Shown: in pieces, positions 24,639 through 33,565 of the stretch
Numbering within the stretch: position 1 is the stretch's first letter
Layout: each line of letters opens with the position of its first letter
Source: Pyrodictium sp.
GTDB taxonomy: Archaea > Thermoproteota > Thermoprotei_A > Sulfolobales > Pyrodictiaceae
Length of the DNA stretch: 64,000 nucleotides
Assembly (NCBI GenBank): GCA_013540595.1
Contig: JABXKE010000002.1
Coordinates: 992,050 to 1,056,049, forward strand
Reading direction: 5' to 3'
Program-made: the position numbers and the translations under genes
Notes under the pieces: generated by a model
Database searches by the model: none
Told to the model about the DNA's origin: nothing
The model's input: the letters and a program-made list of their open reading frames with translations, nothing else

Positions 24639-27125
24639 TTATGCGATATACACGTGTTCGCTAAGCTTTTCGGCCCCTTCTGGTGGTTCTGATAGTATTA
24701 TCTTAGCTTTGTGTAGGACCTCTAGGTCCTCTATATACGGGGCTAACTTCTCGCTTGTAACGTATACCTTCTTTTCTCTTATTGGTTCTGAGAGTCTTAG
24801 CCCATTCTTCTTCTTCCACGTCCATATAGCTGTGTTAAATGCCATTATGTCTTCGAAGTCGTTGGCATACTTAGTCTCCCACTCTTCTCGCGGCTCTGGG
24901 AACCTTTGCTTGTGGACGCTCTCGCCATAGAGTCTACGGTAGAGGGCGTCTGTCACGAATGGAAGTATTGGAGCTAGCATTCGTAGTATATTGTCCAGTA
25001 CTGTGTGTAGTGTGTACCAAGCACCTTGCTGCTCTTCGACGCTGAACTCGCCTTCCCTGTTATATGCCCTATTCTTGACGAGTTCAATGTAGTGTGACGC
25101 AAACACGTTCCATGTGAAGTTGTAGAGCTTATTTATGGGGTCATGAACGTCGAGTTCTTCCCCATACGCCTTGTCTACCTCCCGTATCACTTTGTTGAGT
25201 GCACCTAGTATCGCAAGATCTACAGGCCTTAGCTTGAAGCCCGACTCCGGTCTTGGGAAGCTTGATACAAACCTAGCAATGTTCCATAGTTTCGTCAGGA
25301 AGAGCTTCCCTGTCTTTAGTATCTGCTCACTAAACCTATAGTCGTCGCCGACTTTTGCGGCTGCAGCAGCCCAATACCTGAAGGGCTCCGCTCCATAGGT
25401 GTCAATGTAGGGGTCTGGATCTATGATGTTCCCTAGGCTCTTATGCATAGCTTTTCCTGTAGGGTCTAGACCCATACCAGTGATTCTAGCCCATCTAAAC
25501 GCGGGTTTCCCTAGGAGTTGATATACCCTCAGTATGGTGAAGTGGAGCCATGTGCGTATGATGTCGTAGCCTTGAGGCCTTAGTGTGTAGGGTAGCTCCT
25601 CGTTCTCTGGGAATACTCTGCTGAACAGCTTTTGGTTATACAAGTACCCCGAGGCATATAGTACTGATATGCTTGAGTCAAACCATGTGTCGAATACGCG
25701 CTCCTCACCTTTCAAGGCCTCACGGGGGGCTCCACACTTGGGGCACTTATCCCATGGGGGCTCTTCAAGCCATGGCCTATAGTAGCGGCCCGGCTCTGGG
25801 ACAAGTTTAGCGCCGCACCTTGTACAAGTCCAGAGTGGTATCTCTGTTCCATAGTACCTTGTCCTAGATATTGGCCAATCCATCTTGAGGCTATTAATCC
25901 AGTCTACTAGTTTTCGGCGATGCTTCTCTGGCCTAAAGATTATCTTCTCACTCAGCTTGAGCATAGTATCTCTGTACACAAGTTGCTTCAAGAAGTATTC
26001 TTTCACGTGGACTATCTCAATTGGTGTCTTACAACGCCAACATATAGGCACGTTATGTTTTAACTTCTCCTCGCGAACTATTAAGCCACGCTTCTTTAGC
26101 TCTTCAACAATACGTTTCCTGGCCTCCTTAACATTTAGCCCTGCTAGTATGCCTGCTCTCTCCGTCATTCTTCCATCTTTATCAATGATTAACCTAGGCT
26201 TTAAGCCAAGCTCATTTATTATCATTACATCCGTCCAGTCGCCATAACTACAAATCATCACTAGCCCAGTCCCGAACTCGGGATCTGCTGCACTGTGCTC
26301 GTGTATTGGTACCTCGTAATCGTATAGTGGTACTATGGCATGCTTTCCTTTTAGGTGCTTGTACCTTTCATCATTAGGGTTATAGATGACTGCCCTAGCT
26401 GCACCTATAAGCTCGGGGCGTGTAGTTGCTATTACTATCTCTTCGCCTGTCTCCTTGACGCGCCACTTAACATAGTAGAGATGTGTGTCTTCTTCCTTGT
26501 ACTCTATCTCGGCTTCACTCAAACTCGTTCCACAGCGTGGACACCAAGTCACTGGCTTCTCTGCCTCATAGATGAGCCCCTTCTTCCACAACTCAATGAA
26601 GGTTGCCTGTGTTATTGTACGGTATCTCGGGCTATCTGTTCCGTCTCTAAGGTATGTAAAGCTGCATCCAAGCCTTGTCCATAGCTTTACGAATTCTGCT
26701 TCTATCTTGTCAAGCTCTTTTTTACATAGCTCAAGGAACCTCAGTCTACCCTCAGTAGTCGACGCCACCTCTTTTGCTAGTATATTGTACTTTTTCTCCA
26801 CTGCTACTTCGACGGGCAAACCGTTACGGTCAGCGTACCATGGCACGAAAACGTTCCATCCCTTCATACGGAAGTATCTAGCTATCATGTCTATTTGTGC
26901 GTAGTGTGCTGCAGCGCCTACATGCCATTTACCGCTAGGGTAAGGAGGTGGCGTGTCTATGACAAGGATGGGGCCAGGTTTTTCGGGGTCAAACCTGTAG
27001 AGGTCCTCTTTGCTCCAGGCCTCAAGAATTTCTTTTTCGATTTCCTTGCTCCACCTTTTCTCTACAATCTTGGGAGTGAACTCCCTACCTGTGCTTGCGG
27101 ACGAAGACTCACCACCTCGCAGCAC
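24639..27125 (-). CDS. valS: Valyl-tRNA synthetase
   Basis: Charges tRNA-Val. 828 residues, class I. The HIGH-type motif is PPYPSGKWHVGAAAHY, with ADRNGLPVE after it. The CP1 editing domain lies between about 180 and 350. Zinc clusters include VTWCPRCGTSLSEAE, ICWRCKTPIEIV, WTCTRCGAKL and CPKCGAP. RPQGYDIIRTWLHFTILR and GAEPFRYWAAAAAKVGDDYRFSEQ are ValRS-specific. The KMSKS loop reads KAMHKSLGN. Relatively short C-terminus without the bacterial coiled coil. GTG start; the promoter is probably in the 27.1-27.3 kb gap. Confidence 0.88.
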   Translation of the reverse strand: MLRGGESSSASTGREFTPKIVEKRWSKEIEKEILEAWSKEDLYRFDPEKPGPILVIDTPPPYPSGKWHVGAAAHYAQIDMIARYFRMKGWNVFVPWYADRNGLPVEVAVEKKYNILAKEVASTTEGRLRFLELCKKELDKIEAEFVKLWTRLGCSFTYLRDGTDSPRYRTITQATFIELWKKGLIYEAEKPVTWCPRCGTSLSEAEIEYKEEDTHLYYVKWRVKETGEEIVIATTRPELIGAARAVIYNPNDERYKHLKGKHAIVPLYDYEVPIHEHSAADPEFGTGLVMICSYGDWTDVMIINELGLKPRLIIDKDGRMTERAGILAGLNVKEARKRIVEELKKRGLIVREEKLKHNVPICWRCKTPIEIVHVKEYFLKQLVYRDTMLKLSEKIIFRPEKHRRKLVDWINSLKMDWPISRTRYYGTEIPLWTCTRCGAKLVPEPGRYYRPWLEEPPWDKCPKCGAPREALKGEERVFDTWFDSSISVLYASGYLYNQKLFSRVFPENEELPYTLRPQGYDIIRTWLHFTILRVYQLLGKPAFRWARITGMGLDPTGKAMHKSLGNIIDPDPYIDTYGAEPFRYWAAAAAKVGDDYRFSEQILKTGKLFLTKLWNIARFVSSFPRPESGFKLRPVDLAILGALNKVIREVDKAYGEELDVHDPINKLYNFTWNVFASHYIELVKNRAYNREGEFSVEEQQGAWYTLHTVLDNILRMLAPILPFVTDALYRRLYGESVHKQRFPEPREEWETKYANDFEDIMAFNTAIWTWKKKNGLRLSEPIREKKVYVTSEKLAPYIEDLEVLHKAKIILSEPPEGAEKLSEHVYIA

Positions 27126-27456
27126 ACTAAGCTAGTGCCTGGGCTTTTTCTTCTACGACAAGAGTCTATATAATTATTACCAATCATTCTCCATGCCTTC
27201 CCTACATGCCATGTATCTTTAGCAGGCATGCAACACCTCATCTCCTTAGCGATGGTATACACTCACATGAGTATTCCTGCCCAGGAAGCGAATAGGGGGT
27301 GCCGGGTCCCCGGGTTACCGGTAATACACTCGTATTTCGAGTTTCTACTTGAGGCGTAGTTCACTCCCCTTCAGAACCCAAACGTAAAGTCTATATAAGG
27401 GTAATCAGTAAAACATACTATACGAGAAAAGAGAAGAGTATCAGAGGTGAGTGTAT
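27126..27456. other. Divergent promoter region between valS and cren7
   Basis: No gene seen. A GC-rich palindromic patch (CCGGGTCCCCGGGTTACCGG, 27302-27321) could fold into a hairpin. The right part carries the Cren7 promoter; the valS promoter must lie to the left. Confidence 0.45.
27392..27399 (+). promoter_or_regulatory. TATA box of cren7
   Basis: TATATAAG (27392-27399) preceded by a purine-rich BRE-like AAAGTC, about 58 nt before the ATG. The ribosome-binding site GAGGTGA lies just upstream of the start. Confidence 0.6.
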
Positions 27457-27645
27457 ATGGCATGTGAGAAGGCAGTAAAGGTTCGCGACCCAACAACTGG
27501 TAAGGAGGTAGAGCTAACACCAATCAAGGTCTGGCAGCTAGCTCCTCGCGGCAGGAAGGGCGTCAAGATCGGTCTCTTCAAGAGCCCAGAGACTGGCAAG
27601 TACTTCAGAGCCAAGGTACCCGACGACTACCCAATCTGCAGCTAA
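27457..27645 (+). CDS. cren7: Cren7 chromatin protein
   Basis: 62-residue SH3-like DNA-bending protein that coats crenarchaeal chromosomes. The sequence follows the family closely: [42 protein letters not shown] and [11 protein letters not shown]. Cren7 binds the minor groove with little sequence preference. ATG 27457 is preferred over GTG 27451, because GAGGTGA would then be correctly spaced. Strong TATA box upstream and a T7 run downstream, as expected of an abundant single-gene transcript. It is a clear crenarchaeal marker. Confidence 0.95.
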   Translation: MACEKAVKVRDPTTGKEVELTPIKVWQLAPRGRKGVKIGLFKSPETGKYFRAKVPDDYPICS

Positions 27646-27683
27646 CACAGTTAACGCCAATAAATCCATGTGAACCTTATACT

Positions 27684-27694
27684 AGTTTTTTTCA
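27684..27694 (+). terminator. Oligo-T terminator after cren7
   Basis: Seven consecutive T at 27686-27692, about 40 nt after the cren7 stop; oligo-T runs end archaeal transcripts without needing a hairpin. Confidence 0.5.
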
Positions 27695-27819
27695 CGCTTG
27701 CTGTCACAGCCTTCCATGTTTTCGTCCAGTTGTTGGGTCCGACAATCTAGGCCTAAGTTTCGTCGTGTTTAAGCGTTTTCTAGCTGTTATAGGCATAGAT
27801 GATTGTTCTGGGGGAGCTA

Positions 27820-28791
27820 ATGTCTCGAACGTGTGTTGCTTCGGCGCCAGGCAAGGTTATATTGTTAGGTGAGCATTGGGTTGTCTCTGGTTCTTATGGA
27901 TTAGCAGCCTCTATAAGTCTGAGGGCTAGTGTTGAGTGTAAGGAAATAAGTTGTAGTAGGCCAGAGGTGCGCATAGCAAGTAGCTTAGGTGGAGTGATTA
28001 TAGACATTAGGAAGCCAGAGAAGTGTAGTGGCCCTCTTTGCGGTCTGGGTTATGCTGCTAAACATTTAGTTGGTATTCTTGGCATTGAACCCTTATGTGT
28101 ACAATGTCGAGTGGCTTCGCATATTCCCGTGGGGGCTGGCCTAGGTAGTAGTGCGGCTGTAGCTGTAGCTTTCTCAGCAGCTTATGCAGGCGTGCATGGT
28201 GTTGAGCTTGACAAGAGCTTAATTAACGAGGCTGCTTATGCTGCTGAAGAATACAATCATGGGCGTCCTAGTGGTATTGATAATACTGTTGCAAGCTATG
28301 GCGGGCTTGTCCTCTACAAGCGGGGGCTGGGTGTGAAGCCTCTAGAGTCTAGAGTTGAGTTGGACGCATTGATAGTAAATACTCGTATTCAACGCTCTAC
28401 TCGGAGAGCAGTAGAGTATTTCCAGAGAAACCTATCCATACTAGAGGATATACGAGAAGATCTGATTAGACTTGTTGATAAGCTAGTACTTAGGGGGGTT
28501 GAACTCCTTGAAAAAGGAGCCATTGAGCGCTTCGGCAGGATAATGTTTTTGTCCCACGGCTTGTTAAATGGTATGGGCGTCTCAATACCAGAACTTGACT
28601 GGATAGTACATACCGCCTCGGCTCATGGAGCCTATGGCGCGAAGCTTACTGGCGCCGGAATGGGTGGCTCGGCAATAGTTGTTGGTGATGAAAATGCTCT
28701 CTCTGCCGTTGAGAAAGAGTGTAAGAAAAGAGGGTTTGAAGTATACAGGGTAAGACTCGGGGTCGAGGGTGTAAAGCTCAAGTGCAAATAA
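27820..28791 (+). CDS. mvk: Mevalonate kinase
   Basis: GHMP kinase, ATP + mevalonate to 5-phosphomevalonate, for isoprenoid membrane lipids. 323 residues: ASAPGKVILLGEHWVV (motif 1), HIPVGAGLGSSAAVAVAF (motif 2, ATP phosphate loop), HGRPSGIDNTVASYGG (catalytic Asp) and AKLTGAGMGGSAIVV (motif 3). ATG 27820 directly after GGGGGAG is preferred; an upstream ATG (27799) adds seven residues. No other mevalonate-pathway gene adjoins it. Confidence 0.92.
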   Translation: MSRTCVASAPGKVILLGEHWVVSGSYGLAASISLRASVECKEISCSRPEVRIASSLGGVIIDIRKPEKCSGPLCGLGYAAKHLVGILGIEPLCVQCRVASHIPVGAGLGSSAAVAVAFSAAYAGVHGVELDKSLINEAAYAAEEYNHGRPSGIDNTVASYGGLVLYKRGLGVKPLESRVELDALIVNTRIQRSTRRAVEYFQRNLSILEDIREDLIRLVDKLVLRGVELLEKGAIERFGRIMFLSHGLLNGMGVSIPELDWIVHTASAHGAYGAKLTGAGMGGSAIVVGDENALSAVEKECKKRGFEVYRVRLGVEGVKLKCK

Positions 28792-28880
28792 ACGCCAAGT
28801 GAAGTACTCCTCTACTAGGAGCACCTTACATATTAACAGAGAAAGTTGTAGAAAGTTGTAACCCCAGAATATTGGTGTGT

Positions 28881-28942
28881 GCTGTGACGAGTGGGCCACG
28901 GCTAGACTCTTTTGGGATGAAGAAACCCTGCATCTCTGAGCA
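28881..28942 (+). ncRNA. C/D box sRNA candidate with 23S-like guide
   Basis: C GTGACGA (28884-28890), a degenerate D' near 28903, C' ATGAAGA (28917-28923), exactly 12 nt of guide (AACCCTGCATCT), and D CTGA (28936-28939). The guide complement AGAUGCAGGGUU resembles the conserved 23S segment starting AGAUGCAG just upstream of the peptidyl-transferase GACGGAAAGACC sequence (8-base identity with the E. coli sequence as I recall it). TGCT/AGCA can close the ends. It lies in the 270-nt gap between mvk and map. Confidence 0.5.
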
Positions 28943-29068
28943 GGAACCCTCCCATGCTCTCTCCTCCTAGCCCAGTACTATGTTTTATGTGAGGAGCTCT
29001 ATACTGGTTTTTAGGGGGGCCCAGAGCAGTAACTCAATAGGATTGAATAACTGTAATGGTGTTTGCTG

Positions 29069-29983
29069 ATGGACGAGGATGTGTTACGGAAGTATCTTGA
29101 GGCGGGCCGCATAGCAGCACGTGTTAGAGAGGAGGTTAGCAAGCTTGTAAGGCCTGGTGTGAAATTAATTGATATATGTGAGTTTGTTGAGAGGCGCATA
29201 GAGGAGCTAGGCGGTAAGCCTGCTTTTCCATGTAACATCTCTATAAACGATATTGCTGCACACTACACACCATTAATAGGTGATGAGAACACAGTTCCGG
29301 AAGGTAGCGTAGTCAAGGTAGATGTTGGCGTGCATGTTGATGGATATATAGCTGATACAGCAATAACGGTGAGCTTGGATCCAAAGTGGGATCCTTTGCT
29401 TGAAGCTGTACGAGAGGCTCTTGAAAAAGCTCTTGAGACCGTCAGGCCGGGTGCACGCTTTGCTGAGACTGGAAGGGTTATTGGTGATACTATTAGGCGC
29501 TACGGCTTTAAGCCAATAGTGAACCTTAGTGGGCACAGTCTTGCGCGCTACCGTGTTCATGCCGGTGAGAGCATACCAAATACCTACGACTTGTTCTCAA
29601 GGGGGAAGTACCAGACTGGTAGGGCTTATGCTATAGAGCCCTTTGGCACTACAGGGGAGGGCTTAGTGTATGAGGGCGACATAGTGGGGATATACTCTCT
29701 TATACGCCCTAACCTAAAACGGAGGCTAGATGAGAAGCAGAAGAAGATACTAAACACGATAAGGGAGCGTTATCAAACTCTCCCATTTGCAGAGAGATGG
29801 CTACGTGACTCTCTAGAAGACGTTGATGAGTTAAGGAGGATCCTTAAGAAGCTAACTAGGATGGGTTACTTGACGAAGTACCCTATACTAGTTGAGCGTA
29901 AGAGAGGTATAGTAGCACAGTTCGAGCATACAGTAGTGATAACCAATGATGGCGAAGTAATAGTTACAACTCTACAGAAGTAA
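29069..29983 (+). CDS. map: Methionine aminopeptidase (type II)
   Basis: Removes N-terminal Met from nascent proteins; two-metal pita-bread enzyme. 304 residues. The metal ligands are visible in order: VVKVDVGVHVDGYIADTAITV (two Asp), NLSGHSLARYRVHAG (His), YAIEPFGTTGEG (Glu) and VAQFEHTVVITNDG (Glu). FPCNISINDIAAHYTP contains the substrate-pocket His. The helical insertion typical of type II is near 200-270. ATG 29069 with GGTGT upstream is preferred; an in-frame start six bases earlier exists. Confidence 0.93.
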   Translation: MDEDVLRKYLEAGRIAARVREEVSKLVRPGVKLIDICEFVERRIEELGGKPAFPCNISINDIAAHYTPLIGDENTVPEGSVVKVDVGVHVDGYIADTAITVSLDPKWDPLLEAVREALEKALETVRPGARFAETGRVIGDTIRRYGFKPIVNLSGHSLARYRVHAGESIPNTYDLFSRGKYQTGRAYAIEPFGTTGEGLVYEGDIVGIYSLIRPNLKRRLDEKQKKILNTIRERYQTLPFAERWLRDSLEDVDELRRILKKLTRMGYLTKYPILVERKRGIVAQFEHTVVITNDGEVIVTTLQK

Positions 29984-30091
29984 AGCAAGAATTATACTCT
30001 TTTGAGGGAAGCAACTTAAGCGGATGAGTGTATGCTCCAGTAGACTAGGCACAAACCCTAGGGCATTACGAGCCAAGGGTGGTGCAAAGCT

Positions 30092-31312
30092 GTGGTTACG
30101 CTGTCTTCTATGCTAGACATAGTATTGTACAGTGTTGCCTATGCAGCCTGGCCCTTCGACTTCCTGAACTCTTCTTCTCGTGAAGGTAGCAGTTTTGCTG
30201 TCTGGATAATAGCCATAAGCATACTAGTATCAACAATAATATCCATTCTAGCGTTTCTCGGAATAGCACAAAGCATGCAGTTGCGTGTCTGGAAAAACCA
30301 GGTCGAGTCAAGACTTAGAATAATCGAGTCATACCTCCATGAGACAGAGAGTATTGCTACCAATAAGCTTAAAAAGCTGGGCGTGGAGAGGCATGAAGAG
30401 CTTGTGAAGAGGATAAAGGACTTCTTCTTGATAAGCCCGGTATCCATTGAGCCCATAGACATAATAAAGAGGCTCGAACAAATACTTAGGACAGGTGAAA
30501 AGCACATAGAGAAACTTGTCTCAGAAGCTCTACCAAGTAATGTCGGTGAGCCTGTAAGAAAGAATCTGACAACAATACTTGCAATAGTAAACGGGCTTAA
30601 CACCCTCTACAAGTACCTGAGGCATCTACTGCTACTGGGCGTTAAGACACGGAATGCCATGCTTGTTGCACAAGTGTGGATGCTCATACCCTTCTACCTA
30701 AGAATAGCTAAAGCCTACCGCGACGCAGCAGAGACCATAGCAAAAGGCCTACCCATAGGAGACTCAGCGGGCCCCCTAGCCGCGTATAAGCTCTCGAGAA
30801 TAGCTAAGCCGCTTAGTAGAATAGAAGAAATAGCTGAGGACACAGTCTATGGGGTTTACGAGCTTGAGAGAAGAAGAGTAGTAATAATCAAAGCCAAAGG
30901 GCCCGGTAGTACTGTTGGAAGGCCTGGCGAAGCCGTAGAGAAGCTCATAAAGAGAGAGGACATAGCAAGAGGGTTATCAGCTATAATAACTGTTGATGCA
31001 GCACTAAAGTTTGAGGGTGAAGAGACAGGGATAACTGCTGAAGGCGTAGGTGTCGCAATGGGTGATCCTGGCCCAGAGAAGATCCGTATAGAACGCATAG
31101 CAGCAAGGCTACGAGTACCACTATACGCGGTAGCCATAAAAATGGGTCTTGAAGAAGCGATTACAGCCATGAGTGAGAACGTGGTTAAGGGAGTCGAAGA
31201 CGCCATAAATAGAGTACTAAACCTAATTAAGGAGAGAACAATGCCTGGGGACACAGTCATAGTCATTGGTGTAGGCAACACTATAGGCATATCACAATAC
31301 CCAACAGCCTAA
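30092..31312 (+). CDS. DUF1512 family membrane-anchored protein
   Basis: 406 residues. One N-terminal membrane segment (SFAVWIIAISILVSTIISILAF, residues about 37-58) is followed by a long helical cytoplasmic region and a C-terminal Gly-rich domain with KAKGPGSTVGRPGEAVEKL and ITAEGVGVAMGDPGPEK. This matches the archaeal DUF1512 proteins as I remember them; function unknown. The GTG start has GGGTGGTG 7 nt upstream; ATG 30110 is an alternative. The next gene follows after 28 nt and is probably co-transcribed. Confidence 0.75.
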   Translation: MVTLSSMLDIVLYSVAYAAWPFDFLNSSSREGSSFAVWIIAISILVSTIISILAFLGIAQSMQLRVWKNQVESRLRIIESYLHETESIATNKLKKLGVERHEELVKRIKDFFLISPVSIEPIDIIKRLEQILRTGEKHIEKLVSEALPSNVGEPVRKNLTTILAIVNGLNTLYKYLRHLLLLGVKTRNAMLVAQVWMLIPFYLRIAKAYRDAAETIAKGLPIGDSAGPLAAYKLSRIAKPLSRIEEIAEDTVYGVYELERRRVVIIKAKGPGSTVGRPGEAVEKLIKREDIARGLSAIITVDAALKFEGEETGITAEGVGVAMGDPGPEKIRIERIAARLRVPLYAVAIKMGLEEAITAMSENVVKGVEDAINRVLNLIKERTMPGDTVIVIGVGNTIGISQYPTA

Positions 31313-31340
31313 TACGTGTAAAGCCCCGGGGGTGCTAGTC

Positions 31341-31688
31341 GTGGACTCATGGCTTATAACCTACCTAGCACTCGTCCTAGTAAGCCTAGTCACAGTAATA
31401 ATACTAGCCCTAGACATACGTTCGATGAGGAAGAAGCAGAGAGTAAAACGCTACATAACAGTAGAGAAGTGCTACAAGTGCAACTACACGAGGACAAGGA
31501 TATTCGAGGAGGGCGACTATGTAGGAGCCAAAGGCAAATTTACATGCCCACAATGCGGCGAGCAAATGACCATAGATGCTGTATACGTCAAAGTAGAGGA
31601 TAGCGTCAAGAAACTCCTCCTCATACGTAGAGTAAGAGAGCCAGCTAGCCGAAGAGAAGGCAAAGAACAGCAAATCCACGAAAAATAG
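31341..31688 (+). CDS. Small membrane protein with zinc ribbon
   Basis: 115 residues. An N-terminal transmembrane helix (LITYLALVLVSLVTVIILAL) precedes a basic stretch (SMRKKQRVKR) and a zinc ribbon CYKC...CPQC (residues about 44-75), with a charged tail. The topology suggests a cytoplasmic zinc ribbon held at the membrane. GTG 31341 with GGGGGTG 6 nt upstream is preferred. Linked to the DUF1512 gene; the two may act together. Function unknown. Its 3' end also carries the 5S promoter region. Confidence 0.65.
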   Translation: MDSWLITYLALVLVSLVTVIILALDIRSMRKKQRVKRYITVEKCYKCNYTRTRIFEEGDYVGAKGKFTCPQCGEQMTIDAVYVKVEDSVKKLLLIRRVREPASRREGKEQQIHEK

Positions 31689-31723
31689 AAATACCCCCCA
31701 GACTAGTCTACGAGAGAGTAACA

Positions 31724-31853
31724 TGGCCCGACCCGGCCATAGCGGCCGGGTAACACCCGGACTCATGTCGAACCCGGAAGTTAAGCCGGCCGCGTTGGGG
31801 GTAGCTGTGGGGTCCGCGAGGCCCCGCAGCTCCCCCAAGCCGGGATCGGGCCA
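31724..31853 (+). rRNA. rrf: 5S ribosomal RNA
   Basis: About 130 nt, GC-rich against its surroundings. Terminal stem TGGCCCGA / TCGGGCCA. Hallmark 5S segments are present: the loop B/C region around ACCCGGACTCATGTCGAACCC, AAGTTAAGCC, and a long helix IV/V hairpin GTGGGG...CCCCGC. Ends are set from the closing stem, plus or minus 2 nt. It is solitary, as in many Crenarchaeota. The ORFs that can be read across it are not genes. A TATA-like AAATAGAAATA lies about 40 nt upstream. Confidence 0.95.
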
Positions 31854-31939
31854 CCTCACAACAATGGTTGATCCCCCATATTCTCTCCCCCACGAGGCCT
31901 TCCGTGACGTTATTTGCTCTTCTTGTTTAACATGGGTAG

Positions 31940-32122
31940 CTTAGAGCAACGCAACATTTCTTCTCCGGCGGATGTGCTAAGGATTCTGGGTCCTCTTAGC
32001 TCTACATAGAGTTCAAGATAAGCTACACAATAAACCGTCACAGCGATAGAACCATAAAAGTCAGAGTACCCGATACATGTGCCTCCATAGCAGCTTTAGA
32101 AGCGCAACGCCAAAAGCAGTAA
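31940..32122 (+). pseudogene. Possible remnant of a small gene
   Basis: A frame starting at the ATG near 31931 reads GSLEQRNISSPADVLRILGPLSST and stops. The adjacent frame continues IEFKISYTINRHSDRTIKVRVPDT up to a TAA at 32122. The two together resemble one broken small protein (a KEOPS Pcc1-like flavour is only a guess). It sits next to a clear pseudogene. Confidence 0.25.
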
Positions 32123-32148
32123 CCAAGAAAATTAATAAAATGAGACCA

Positions 32149-33014
32149 TTAGTTGTAACTGAAAAAGCAGTTTGGTGCATCATGCTCTGGCTGACAATAT
32201 ACTACTAATGTCTCTTCGGGACTCTTGTATATAGCGTGCATTATTAAGAGTATTGCTATTGGAGCTAGAGCATAGAATGATAGTGAAGCTGGCAATGTTA
32301 CAACTTGTTTCTTCCATGCACTCCACCATATGGCGAAATCAGAGTAGACTAACTACAATGGGGTAGAAGGCCGCGAGTACAGCTTCTACAGCTTCTAAGA
32401 AGCTCAATTTAGCGGTAAGTGTAGTTCATGCAACTACGACAGTATAGACTGCTAACAATCCATAGGAGGCTAACTGATATACTAAAGTTAGTCGTTGAGT
32501 GTACTCAGGTGATTCAACATTAGCTGGGTCTATGAGTACAGGTAGTGCACTCATGATTACTACTGCATAAAACTATTGCGAATCCTACTAGGAGAGCTGC
32601 AATACCACAATACTGACCCACCCTAGTAGGAAGCCCACAGCCTTCAATACTAGGACTTTTCTATTAAACCTCTCAAAGACAAGATACGCGGCCAAATAAG
32701 CTGGTATAGCCTTAGCGTAATACATGAATACTGACACAAATATCGGCAAATCAGTTTCATGGGCAGCTACTGGAACTATAACCCATAAGCTTATGATGAC
32801 AGAGCCAACCAGCGATGCCCCAAAATACTCTAGCCAAGACCACCCAGAATAATTCCGTATAGCATCCAAGCAATAACAACGCCATGAACTACTGGATAGA
32901 CAAGATAAGCAACAATAAAGGAAAAGAATCGGAAAAGTACTGAGTAAGATAGCCCAGCACGGCAAGCAATGCACTATAAGCTAAGCCAACAATCAAAGCA
33001 CGACAGCTATTCAC
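32149..33014 (-). pseudogene. Multiply frameshifted polytopic membrane protein
   Basis: Starts well: GAGGTGAT, 5 nt, then GTG (33014), reading VNSCRALIVGLAYSALLAVLGYLTQY. It then continues only by switching frames: FIVAYLVYPVVHGVVIAWMLYGI, then RNYSGWSWLEYFGASLVGSV and on to GFLLGWVSIVV, then IAALLVGFAIVL, then VIMSALPVLIDPANVESPEY to VYTVVVA, a TGA, TTLTAKLSFLEAVEAVLA, and finally DFAIWWSAWKKQVVTLPA to a TAA at 32149. At least four frameshifts and two in-frame stops. About 285 residues with eight or so membrane segments; the original family is not recognised. Confidence 0.75.
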
Positions 33015-33565
33015 AATACATCACCTCACCGAACTTTAGGCATTAGCTTATGTAATGATCTTCATGAATTACTATTTAAATTGATGACAGTAGCTACAAT
33101 GTAAGAGTGTTCATCATAAGCAAGTACTAACTACTTAGTATGATTATCTCATACTTGTACTTAGAACACACTCTAATTACTAATTAATGGGCAGCGTCAT
33201 TACGATATATAAATTTTCAGTCTACATGTCATGTCGAGAAAGATCTTAAAAGCTTATGTCTTGAGAGGTAATAGCCATTTATAGGACGTAATCCGTGTAG
33301 TATAAGGAATAGACTAGCTTTGAGTTTATTGCTATTTGACAGAAAGTAACAAGTTTCCGTGTATATACTCGGTAATAATATAATGATATGCTAGGATTTC
33401 AATTCTCTTTAAGAAGTAGAGAGTAAAATTTGTCAACTATTTTCTTTAATAGTCTTGGAGAAGACCTCTTTTTAGGAGAGCTATCTTTATCCTTACTCTC
33501 GGGTACAGATCTTAATCTTAGTTTTTGTGTGTATTAGAGCCGGAGCTTGGGAGAGGTGGTTAGAT
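33015..33565. other. AT-rich stretch without genes
   Basis: No gene, repeat or convincing RNA seen. It is AT-rich, with several TATA-like strings (for example ATATATAAATTTT near 33204). The right end holds the promoter of the metallo-hydrolase. Possibly decayed DNA continuing the pseudogene region. Confidence 0.4.

Noticed and set aside
31349-31944. Several overlapping ORFs over the zinc-ribbon gene and 5S rRNA
   Set aside because: Antisense or alternate frames of a GC-rich rRNA and a coding gene; no ribosome-binding sites.
32149-32974. A 128-codon minus-strand frame (32588-32974) as a real gene
   Set aside because: It is only the middle piece of the frameshifted membrane-protein pseudogene; its first 35 residues are out of frame relative to the original protein.
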